NCBI GenBank assembly: GCA_947579605.1
Contig: OX388305.1
Span: 32,191,542 to 32,255,541, forward strand
Direction: 5' to 3'
Source of the DNA: Athripsodes cinereus
Lineage: Eukaryota > Arthropoda > Insecta > Trichoptera > Leptoceridae
DNA length: 64,000 nt
In this document: piece after piece, positions 1 through 9,400 of the stretch
Numbering within the stretch: the first letter of the stretch is position 1
Layout: every line of letters starts with the position of its first letter
The notes under the pieces: generated by a model
Database searches by the model: none
Told to the model about the DNA's origin: nothing
The model's input: only the letters and a program-made list of their open reading frames with translations
Translations under genes and position numbers: made by a program

Positions 1-589
1 AGAACAACCCGAAACTATATGTTGTATCGTTTCCGATTTGGCCAAACATTTTCTACATGAATCGTTAGTTGTATTTTGTTTTTTTATAATGTATTTTTGG
101 TATTTTTTTTTTGTATTTATTACTTGTTCTTGAACAGCCAGTATAAAACCCTCGGTTTTCCCATACACTTCCCCAAAGGTAAACCATCTGTTTGACGGAT
201 ATTTGTCACTTGTTTGTTATGAATCTTTATTTTATTTTTAAATAAAATATTTAAACTTGAATTACGAAGTGCACTGAAATCGCGATAGCAGAATTTAAAT
301 TAATGTAACAAATAAACATAGTAATTCAAGTTTAAATATTTTATTTAAAAATGTCTAGAAATTGTTACATAGTGAATGCCTCTAAAATAAGTGAAATTAT
401 TTTTTTATGTTGATTGTTATAATTATTATTGAAATTAGTTATATGTGTATGTTGTATTGATTTGAGATCTATCATGTAAAAGGTTTTTGCCGTTTATTGT
501 TTTAATAAAAAAAAAACATGAGATTGGTTGAGATCATTGAGGTGTCTGGCATGAAGTTCTTTCCTACTTTAAGATTCTAACAAAATATT
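1..589. other. AT-rich intergenic sequence without a gene
   Basis: No coding potential was recognised on either strand. The only structure seen is the perfect inverted repeat at 234-352, listed separately. Confidence 0.6.
234..352. repeat. Perfect 32-bp inverted repeat with 55-nt loop
   Basis: Positions 234-265 are the exact reverse complement of 321-352. The arms end in 'cttgaattac' and start with 'gtaattcaag'. This could be a small palindromic MITE or the foldback end of a larger element. No target duplication was identified. Confidence 0.8.
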
Positions 590-1010
590 TTAATAGTTTA
601 TTCGCGTGCCTACTGTTTCGACATATAAATTTAATGATGTATGATTTTTGTCGGTCTGTATTATAATTTTATGTAAAATAAAATTATTTTGTTTATTTTT
701 GAAAAATGTTTTAAGAGATTCAATTTGATCATTATGTAAAGAGGAGATGTTAACAATTCCTCTTCCTCCTATACTTCTAGGCAGAGTCAACCTTTTTTCC
801 GCAGAATTTGGATGGTGATGTCTTTTTTTTGTTAATTTTGTTCTTATTAATCTTTCAAATTTATTTAAACCGGTTTTTGACCATTTTATAATGCCAAATG
901 AGTATGTTGATAACGGAATAGCCTACGCGTTTATTGCTTTTTCTATGTTTTTGGCTGATAGATCGCTTTTACCTAAATATTTTATTTTATCTATCTTTAA
1001 AATCATTTGG
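590..1010 (-). mobile_element. Non-LTR retrotransposon fragment (family F, post-RT region)
   Basis: Reading leftwards, the minus strand encodes pieces such as KYLGKSDLSAKNIEKAIN, SFGIIKWSKTGLNKFERLI and RLTLPRSIGGRGIVNIS, followed by a lysine-rich stretch. This string (SFGIIKW, then a basic HHHP segment, then LPR..GGRG) is typical of the region after the reverse transcriptase in insect non-LTR elements. There is an in-frame stop near the 'AINA' segment and no complete ORF, so the copy is dead. A fragment from further downstream in the same type of ORF lies at 10366-10690. Family assignment is from memory of such proteins, not a search. Confidence 0.7.
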
Positions 1011-1673
1011 TGTTCAAAAAAAGGCAGGTGTGTGAATTTTGGAGAATTATGGTGTATTTTGAGGCAAAATATTTTTTATTGTTCATTTTTACAATAAGGA
1101 TATGGTAATGTGTAAAAAGAATATACTTAAAAGACTAGTTTTTAAAAGGAACAAATATAACATAGGAAAATTGATGATTTTCAATTTTAAATAGAGTTGT
1201 TCACTTATTAGTTGCTAGTTTTTGTAATCCGGTATCGCTCGGGTTGAAATAAACAGATAACCAACAAATACATGAGTTTATTGAAAAAATACAGTAAACA
1301 TTTACGTAAATAATAGTAGTAAAAACCTCTTCCCAATGAAAAAACTTGAAGTTTGACACCACACATGCCCATTTAAAAAAAATGGTAGGTACTAGAGGGA
1401 AATTTTTCTGGGATTATTTTCGTTCCCGAGAAACGGGAAATTTAAAAATAAATTTCCCGGGATTCCCGGGAAATTCATTATTATATATATTTATATTCAA
1501 TTTTCAACAAATTTGGTAGAAAAACTCTCAAAAACTTGTTGACCTTTGCAAACATTTTGATTTGATTAAAAAAAACAAATTTTTGTTACCAATATAAGTT
1601 ATTTGCTTAAAAAAAAACGAAATAGCCGACTGACGAGATTTATTTAGGAACTCTTTGTTATATCAAAATTCAA
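1011..1673. other. Intergenic sequence with a small CCCGGG-containing repeat
   Basis: No gene was seen. At about 1390-1465 there is a short palindromic segment around 'tttcccgggattcccggg'. It resembles the ends of the element at 12047-12545 and may be a remnant of a related repeat. Confidence 0.4.
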
Positions 1674-1873
1674 NNNNNNNNNNNNNNNNNNNNNNNNNNN
1701 NNNNNNNNNNNNNNNNNNNNNNNNNNNNNNNNNNNNNNNNNNNNNNNNNNNNNNNNNNNNNNNNNNNNNNNNNNNNNNNNNNNNNNNNNNNNNNNNNNNN
1801 NNNNNNNNNNNNNNNNNNNNNNNNNNNNNNNNNNNNNNNNNNNNNNNNNNNNNNNNNNNNNNNNNNNNNNNNN
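1674..1873. other. Assembly gap of 200 N
   Basis: The run of N covers exactly 200 positions, suggesting a fixed-size scaffolding gap. Open frames through it are artefacts. A missing exon of the minus-strand THAP gene could in principle lie here, but there is no evidence for it. Confidence 0.99.
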
Positions 1874-2110
1874 AAGAAGTATGTGCGATAAAATTTAATG
1901 CACATACTTACGATGTTTACGTAAGGCACATAATAAACTTCATTGTTTTTTTAAACATAACGTTGATAATTAAAAAAAACGAATACATTATTATAACATG
2001 TAATAATAATAATGCAGCCGGCAAACTTTTAATAACAAACAATACATACCATACCAATCGGCAATCGTAGAATAATAAATATTATACTGAAGTAACAATA
2101 CTATCAGTTT

Positions 2111-2450
2111 CAGTGTTGCCAACTCAGGTTTTGAAAAAGCTGTACCTCAGACTAAAAAATACGCAAAATTCTTTGAGTAAAAATCCCCAATTTGGTACTT
2201 TTAGTTGATTTTTCAAAAGTGAAGACCTTTTTTATGTCTCAGATTCTCATTTGAATTTTAAAAAGTGAGGATTTTGTTATTTTACTAATGTCTACCCTTC
2301 CCCCCAATATTTAGCGATCTTCTCTAATGTAAGTACATTCGAAAATAAAAAAATCATAAATTCGGAACAAAAGTGCGTCAAAATTACGTGAATTTTCGTA
2401 ATTTAACTAGTGTGGCCATGACGTAAAAATACATAGACTTGGCAACACTG
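2111..2450. mobile_element. hAT-like MITE, CAGTGTTGCCAA termini
   Basis: The left end begins CAGTGTTGCCAA and the right end finishes TTGGCAACACTG, a 12-bp terminal inverted repeat around about 340 bp with no coding capacity. CAGNG-type termini are usual for hAT elements. I could not fix an exact 8-bp target duplication, so the superfamily call is tentative. Confidence 0.65.
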
Positions 2451-2577
2451 ATATCATCATCCTGCTATGCATTATTTTACGGCAATGCACCCGCATTCGA
2501 GTGAATTATGATCGCACATACCTACTTAAGCCAACTTTATATTCGCAAACACTTCGGTTACGTTCGGTAAATTATAA

Positions 2578-2834
2578 CTGTACCTGAGAGCCATTTAGTC
2601 TTAAGTGCTAAAATGCCATTTTCAAATTCAATTTTTTAATCGTAAAAATCTCATATTTTACTAGTAATAAGATGTATATAGTATATACAGCTTACTACAT
2701 ACATATACCTTATAGTATAGACCCTAAGTATTTCTGTACTTAAGACTCACGACTTATGTGTTTTTTTCGCTTTTTTCGTAGCTTTGGCATTTTTGACTAA
2801 AATGTACTTAAGTCCTAATGGCTCTCAGGTACAG
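2578..2834. mobile_element. 257-bp MITE with CTGTACCTGAGAGCC termini
   Basis: The element starts CTGTACCTGAGAGCC and ends GGCTCTCAGGTACAG. Imperfect inversion continues inward (cttaagt / acttaag). It is flanked on both sides by ATAA (2574-2577 and 2835-2838), a plausible target duplication. It has no coding capacity. Confidence 0.75.
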
Positions 2835-3452
2835 ATAATATTTTGTGTATCGATGTTTTGGAATACAGAGTGTACTAGATTACAGTATTAAGTAAGATAT
2901 AAGGTCTTAACAACCTGTACGGGTAAGTCTATATTATGTAAATAATATAATAAATTATATAGGTATATAAAAGTTCTAAAAGGTTTTTTTTTTTCATAAT
3001 ATACATGTTTAATAACAATATGGAAATATAAAATAAACATCGATCTTTTTAACTATATTATTTTTACATGTTATTGATCATTTCCCATTTACACACATTA
3101 TCATAATTATATCCAGAAATATGTCTTTAAAATATGTACTGCTTCATTCAACATTATTTATTTATTTATTATTAAGGTTAATTGAATAATTGGCCTAAAA
3201 TTTAATCCATCATGGTGTAGGTATTATTATTTTTTTTAGAAAGAATAGGTACAGTCTATGTCAGTCAAGCTTCGAAATAAGAAATGTGATAAACATTTTT
3301 TGTCCATGATGCTCGCTGTTGAAACAATCTATCTCCGAAAATTAGGATGTCGACAACTTTTCACTCTTTCAGTTATTTTACGTTACTTCATTTTATTATT
3401 TACTGTGTACATTAGTTATAAAATGAATCATTACAAAGTACCTATCATAAAA

Positions 3453-3826
3453 TGGGGAACTTCCACAAAAAAACAGCTCAAAACTAGTAAAGAAAATGAG
3501 AGAAATTATGGTGCTTTTTATATTTTTAAATGTGCATTTTTAAGGCTTTATCGCCATTTGAAAAAGCAATTTTTGCACTTCGCCGCAAAAAGGTACAGGT
3601 ACACCCATAGCGGAACAGTGTGTGACGTCAATAGAACATAGCGCCTACCGACGCGACGTCACATCGGGCTAATTCAATAACATGGCGTTGAAAATTTTGA
3701 AAGGATTTTTAAAATGAAAAGTTCATCTTATCGTTTCTTATTAGAATATTCGTGACGAGCGTATATTTATTTGTTAATATAAGTTGATAACACTTATTCA
3801 TATTCCTCACACATCCATGTTCCCCA
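3453..3826. mobile_element. Repeat family G copy 1 (about 374 bp, TGGGGAAC ends)
   Basis: This is a full-length relative of 32480-32903. The shared blocks include 'gtgctttttatat', 'gtgtgacgtca', 'gggctaattcaataacatgg' and 'cgtttcttattagaatattc'. The termini TGGGGAAC and GTTCCCCA form a short inverted repeat, suggesting a non-autonomous DNA element. The plus-strand open frame at 3258-3641 overlaps it and has no recognisable product. Confidence 0.7.
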
Positions 3827-4528
3827 CTATCAGCTGAGATAAGTACATAGGTAGCTGCTGTGGACAAGATGTTGATAAGTAATTGTGATAAAATATGTTT
3901 CATGTAATTGTGTCTAGCTACATACTTGCCTTAGTTTTATTTTTGTAGATATATAAAAATTGTGCTACTTATTAAAATTTGTATGCTGGAACTACACTAT
4001 GTCACAAGACGGCATTTTTCAGTGTGATCGATCAAAGTTTTTTTTGAAAAAAAAATACATTTGCTTCTTGCACATTTGTTAAAATTACTGACAAAAACTT
4101 TCATGGATGATTGCTTTTAACCATATCTTTCACATTTAATTTTGAATTGACATATTACCGTGTAAAAATGTCATTGTCTTGCTTTAACAAAGTTTATTTT
4201 TATTTATTTTTTATTTATGGACATCACAAGGTTTTATTTTAAGGTACCCAGGTGAAAATGCCACCAAAACGAACATATAAATGTCTACAACGCTATGTTC
4301 AAAATTCACTTTGGCTAAAATTTTACATAGAGTAGTTTCGCTCTCATACACAGAAATGTTAAGAAAAATTGCTAAAAAAATATATTTATATAATATTTTT
4401 TTATGACCAATGTGCTGTCGACTGTAATGTTGTAGAATACTTTGTTATATACCTAATTAATAATTATGTAAATAAAAATTACTATAAATCTCGTAAGTCA
4501 TTTAGTAATGTTGACATGACCTGAGGCC

Positions 4529-5142
4529 TGAGTCAATAAGCTATTTTTTACGTTACGTTTTCGTTCCGTTAACGTTCGAATATAGACAAATTTGCAAACA
4601 AGTGTCAATTTCGTTGCTAAAGTAGCATTCACATTGCTTCACTTTGGATGATCATCCAGAGTGTCAGGGTCAAACCTGTTCATCGAAAGTGAACACATCT
4701 GTTCACACTTATTCATCCTATGCTTTCACTGTCATGTCAACACTCTCAGTCATTTTGTATGTAGTTTGACTTATTTTCGTACAAAAATAATTAAACAAAT
4801 TCGAAAATGAAAAATAAAACTTCAAATAAATTAATATAGCTCTCGACTGCATAATTATTTTGTACATGACTCTGACATTCAATACAAATTCAAAGAGAAT
4901 AAAACAATTAATAAGATAAATCTTGTCTAAGGTCGTTTCAGTGAAAGGACCTTTCATCAAAATTATGACGAGTGGTAATCTCTTTCCTCCGTCATCGCTA
5001 GTGATCACTATTGATGAAACGTCCATTCACACCTTTTCACTTTGGAGGATTATCCAGACTCCAGAGTGATCACTGAAAGTGAACAAATGTGAACGCCCTT
5101 TAACGGAACGAAAACGTAACGTGAAAATGTGTTATTGACTCA
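4529..5142. mobile_element. Palindromic MITE (family P) split by another MITE
   Basis: The outer arms read tgagtcaataa...acgttacgttttcgttc on the left and its reverse complement ...gaacgaaaacgtaacg...ttattgactca on the right. An intact relative is at 31741-31922. In this copy the two arms are separated by the 481-bp element at 4620-5100, so the P element was here first. Confidence 0.8.
4620..5100. mobile_element. MITE family Q copy 1, TA target duplication
   Basis: The left end is AAGTAGCATTCACATTG and the right end reads inward as AAGGGCGTTCACATTTG, an imperfect terminal inverted repeat that continues through GATCATCC and CAGAGTG motifs. TA flanks both ends (4618-4619, 5101-5102), as expected for Tc1/mariner-type insertion. 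A second copy with the same TA flanks is at 8451-8925. No transposase is encoded. Confidence 0.8.
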
Positions 5143-5671
5143 GAACCATGTAGGTATGGTTCAGTGATATGTTATACCTAGATTCGCAACGTCATACAAA
5201 TATTCTCTAAAAATGTGTTCCAACCCTTCGAGGTACAATACCTGAGTAATATATATCCATCTCTTTTCTTAAATATATATTCATCTTACTCTAGCAGCAT
5301 TTATATTATTTACCTGGAGAATATCAAACCTCGGCAGGTACAGAACATTGTTTATGTAAAAAGGTGAGTTACTTTTGTACACACAGTTGATATATTCAAT
5401 ATAAACGCGAACACACTTTTTAAAAATGATTATTTCCCTAGGTTTGTTGACAAATTTAATAATGATAGTGCTAGTTATCTTATAACGTTCATCAAAAAGT
5501 TAAAGCATTTCTGTGATATCATTTATATTGTCATTTGTGTATTTATCTCTTTTTTATAGGAACAATTACGAATACAAATGAACACCTTGGTTAAAATTTT
5601 CGACCGGTCAAGGTTTTAATGAAATTTAAAATTAAAATACACTATTTAAATTTCAAATAAAATAAACTTAC

Positions 5672-5748
5672 CTGTGAAATGTCACTCCAAAATTTATATT
5701 CACCGTTTTTGAGGTATTTTTACAACTTTTGAGGGCACAATGGGGCAT
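5672..5748 (-). CDS. THAP domain protein, first coding exon (partial gene)
   Basis: The minus strand from 5748 reads ATG, then 25 codons and two bases, ending in TTTCACAG directly before a consensus donor GTAAGT. The peptide is MPHCALKSCKNTSKT followed by VNINFGVTFHR. This matches the start of a THAP zinc finger: Met-Pro at the N terminus, two cysteines of the C2CH motif (Cys4, Cys9), an Asn after the second Cys, and a Phe-His at the exon end, where the family normally continues with Phe-Pro. THAP proteins are sequence-specific DNA-binding factors, often derived from P-element transposases. The remaining Cys/His and the AVPTF box must be in later exons at lower coordinates. I could not find them in 1-5660, which includes an N gap. 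The start codon is the family-typical one. The exon sits head to head with the BTB gene at 6204. Confidence 0.7.
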
Positions 5749-6180
5749 TTTTGCTTCGATAATAACTTTGAACAAATTACACTCACACAATAAGCCTCCA
5801 CGGAAGTTCTAGACAAAGTAAATAAATATTGCGGCCCCAAGCTGGTGTTGGTATGCCGGTAGCGCCGCAACGGGGTTTTATTGCTGGTACATGTTTGAGA
5901 GTCAGATTGCAAATCTAGGTATAACATATCACTGGTATGGTTATAGATACCCAATATCTGCAAAATTTGAAATTTCCCGCCTACAACGAAAGCGAAACTC
6001 AGCTGTGCTAACTCCTTACAGAGATGGTGCTCTCCCTGTGAACTTCCATAGAACGATTTATTTGTATGCAGCTTGGCTTCTATACTTTAGTATATTATTA
6101 TTCTATTATATATACCTACCAAACAAACCATTCTACACATGAACATTTTATCGGTAATGGTTTTAAACATTTAATTTCGT
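5749..6180. promoter_or_regulatory. Putative shared promoter/5' leader of the THAP and BTB genes
   Basis: The divergent start codons at 5748 (minus) and 6204 (plus) are only 455 bp apart. The interval has a locally GC-richer patch at about 5830-5890 (gcggccccaagctggtg, ggtagcgccgcaacgggg). An acceptor-like 'gttttgataatag' ends exactly at 6203, so the BTB gene probably has an upstream non-coding exon here. No TATA box was identified. Bidirectional use is an inference from spacing. Confidence 0.4.
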
Positions 6181-6203
6181 TTTTTTAATTGTTTTGATAA
6201 TAG

Positions 6204-6469
6204 ATGGCAGATGATCCATGCGATTGGCAGTCCTGTCAAGACTATCACGAGAGAGGGAGGCACATCATGCTGTCAGGAAAATGGGCAGATTGTAGTTTCC
6301 TGGTTGGTTCAGAGCCAAATCAGTCAACCGTCAAGGGTCATAAACTCATTCTAGCCATGGCTTCACCTGTCTTTGAGGTTATGTTCTATGGGACGATAGC
6401 GGAGAATAAGGAGCAGCAGTCTATACCTATAGTGGATGTGAGGCCTGAAGTATTTAATGCATTACTTGA
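6204..6469 (+). CDS. BTB gene, coding exon 1
   Basis: It starts at ATG 6204, directly after an acceptor-like AG, and ends in phase 2 before the donor gtaaga at 6470. It encodes residues 1-88 and two bases of Glu89: an N-terminal acidic/tryptophan segment (MADDPCDWQSC) and the first two thirds of the BTB fold, including the D.SF.VG strand and the AHK/GHK..LA.ASPVFE helix signature. Confidence 0.85.
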
Positions 6470-9400
6470 GTAAGATACACAGGTTTCATATTTAAAACAT
6501 TAAAGTTATATTTTGGTACTAAAGATTACGTAATAATAATGTATTTGTTTCTTATATGATTGGGTACATCGAAGACTCACTTCACGCCCTTATATCTCTC
6601 AGAAATCGAGAGACTTCCATTATCTGCACTTAATAAACAATTTTTTCGCCAAAATGGCTAACTCCGATGGTCATTCTGAGGGGCTGGTCGAACAAAACCG
6701 CCTCGTAGGAATTTTTAGGCAACATTTACGTCTTCGATGCTCCTCTTAAGAGATAAAAATGCTTAATATATACAATGTCAAAGATAAAACATAACAAAAC
6801 AAAATCTCTAAACATGAGTGTAAAAATTTAAATAACAACTTGATTCTATAAGTAAACATTTGGAAAATGGCTGAAAGTATGTGTCCAGAGACTTTTTGCA
6901 CATCGAGAAGGTGAATACCTGAAAAACATAAGCAAAATCTTCAAACTGCGATTAAATCACGGCCTCTGATTGGCTGAAATCAACTTACGCAATGGAGATT
7001 GCTTCTCCCATCTAGCACGAGAGGAAATTTTATCAACCCAGTTTTGTATGGTAATTGCTCAAGCCTATAATCGATATAGGTATTTCATCTTTTGTATGGT
7101 AGGCATCGGATGCATTGATTAAAAAACGCTATGAACCCTAAGTAAATGTTTCGTAGGAACATTTGACGATTAACAGGTAATATATGTATATTCTTAGATA
7201 TAATGGAATAATCTTAGATATAGTGGAATAAATGCCGTGGAGATGCGTTCACTAAGAAGAATGGTTGGTAAAACGTTGCGGGATAGAGTGAAGAATGAGG
7301 ATATCAGGAGAATGAGGGGATGCGAGAAGAGTGTTGTGGATAGAATGCATGTAAATAAGTTACGATGGTTTGGACATGTGGAGCGAATGCAAGATGAAAG
7401 AATGACGAAAAGGATGTATTTATCCGAAAGAGGGGGCGTGGGAAAGCGCGGACGGCCAAGAACCACGTGGTTCAAATCCTCAAGGTCGGTCGCGTGTTGA
7501 GTAAAAGAAATCGGCGTGCATGTATGAGAAACTGGATGAATATGGACGAAGCGAAAGAAGTTTGTAAGGATAGATCTATATGGCATTCCGTTCTCTCTGC
7601 CAACCCATTCTGGGACATGGCGTGAGGGTATAGATTGGGTTAGTTGGAAGATATCGCGTACCTGCGATAAACTCGCCCGTTGTGCAAAATTATTCGTTTA
7701 TACCATGCAACCTTATTATTTGTATCCATTTTTTTTTTAAAGATGTATCTGGGTTTTTTATAAATCCAAATACAACCTTATACACCTTTCGCGCCAGTTG
7801 ATTTCAGCCAATCAGAGGCCGCGATTTCAACCCAGTTGTTAGATTTTGCTTATATGCGAGTCGCCGATGCCAGCGCGATGCAGAAACAATTTCTTTGCTA
7901 AAAGGAACATCCTTCCCAAATTTACTCTCTACCAAAGGAGACATGTATGAGTAGAATTTATTATTTAGGTACCTACCGGTTGTATATATTTTGTGTATAC
8001 CAGTTACAACGAGACCTTGCCCCATGTAAATCTTTTCGTATTACGTGTAAACACAAATACATCGACACATCCCGGTACATCCATTGGTTGATGACGGTAA
8101 GTACTGTATCATGTGAGTTCGTCGGTAGCCTGGAGGTAGAGTCTCGGTCTCTTGAACAATGGGTCCGCGGTTCGATCCCAGGTGCCGGCAAACTCCCCTT
8201 TCACGACACAAGCTTTCAGCTTACTGTGAAAGGTGTATAAGGTTGTATTTGGGTTTATAACAAAACCCAGATATATCTTTAAAAAAAAAAAAAACTGTGG
8301 GTAGAGTTTACACATAGTGCCTACTTCTGATGTTTTATTATTTCTTTCATCAAATAATCAAGTAGGTAGTTTATTAGCAATCATAATAGTTATTGCCCAG
8401 GTATTTTGTCACTGTAGGAGTATATATTAAGATGAAAGATGATGTATCTAAAGTAGCATTCACATTGCTTCACTTTGGATGATCATCCAGAGTGTCAGGG
8501 TCAAACCTGTTCATCGAAAGTGAACACGTCTGTTCACATTTGTTCATCCTATGCTTTCACTGCCATGTCTACTTTCTCACTCATATTGTATGTAGTTTGA
8601 CGTATTTTCGTATAAAAATAATTAAACAAATTCAAAAATGAAAAATAACACTTAAAATAAATTAATATAGCTCTCGACTACATAATAATTTTGTACATGA
8701 TTCTGACATTCAATACAAATTCATAGAGAATAAAACAAATAATAAGATGAAACTTGTTTATGGTCGTTTCAGTGAAAGGACCTTTCATCAAAATTATGAC
8801 GAGTGGTAATCTCTTTCCTCCGTCATCGCTAGTGATCACTAGCGATGAAACGTCCGTTCACACTTGTTCATCTTGGAGGATCATCCGGAGTGATCACTGA
8901 AAGTGAACGTATGTGAACGACCCTTTAGTAAATAGATAGATAACTGACATGTGCATGTACATACTCATACTTATATATGCGTCTAAATACTAGGTACCTA
9001 TAAGATGTCTCAAACAGACGAAAGAAATAATTTTAATGTTTATGAATATTTAAATGTATGACTTTTTTGATTCGACACATTGTTTTCTTATGTTGTTTTC
9101 TTTTTTAATTTGATTGTTAACATGTCAAAGGCTAACGCCGTAAATATATGTAAATAAACAAGTTACTCTTATTTTTACATATTTTACGTAAAACAAATGT
9201 GTTATTTTTACCCTTGAACGTCATTAGCAAATAATACAACTTGATTTTTTGGGTTTCTGATGTGATGTTGAGTGTATAGGAAATGCATTTTATCATATTA
9301 AAATAATAACTAAGTGGTTATAACTCTTTTTTCGTTATACATTATTATAAAATTTATATGGATACAAACATTAGATATATAATAATATTTTTTTAAACTT

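Larger units (their letters stand above)
6929..7853. repeat. Inverted repeat arms (about 60 bp) enclosing LINE and SINE debris
   Basis: The segment 6929-6988 (ataagcaaaatct...ggcctctgattggctgaaatc) recurs inverted at 7794-7853 (gatttcagccaatcagaggcc...agattttgcttat). Between the arms lie a LINE fragment, a LINE-type 3' tail and a SINE fragment. The arms look like ends of an older foldback or MITE element that later received insertions. Confidence 0.65.

Noticed and set aside
1655..1929. Open frames spanning the N gap on both strands
   Set aside because: They consist mostly of X residues and exist only because N has no stop codons.
3258..3641. 127-codon plus-strand open frame
   Set aside because: It overlaps repeat family G, shows no motif, and is not preserved in the second copy at 32480.
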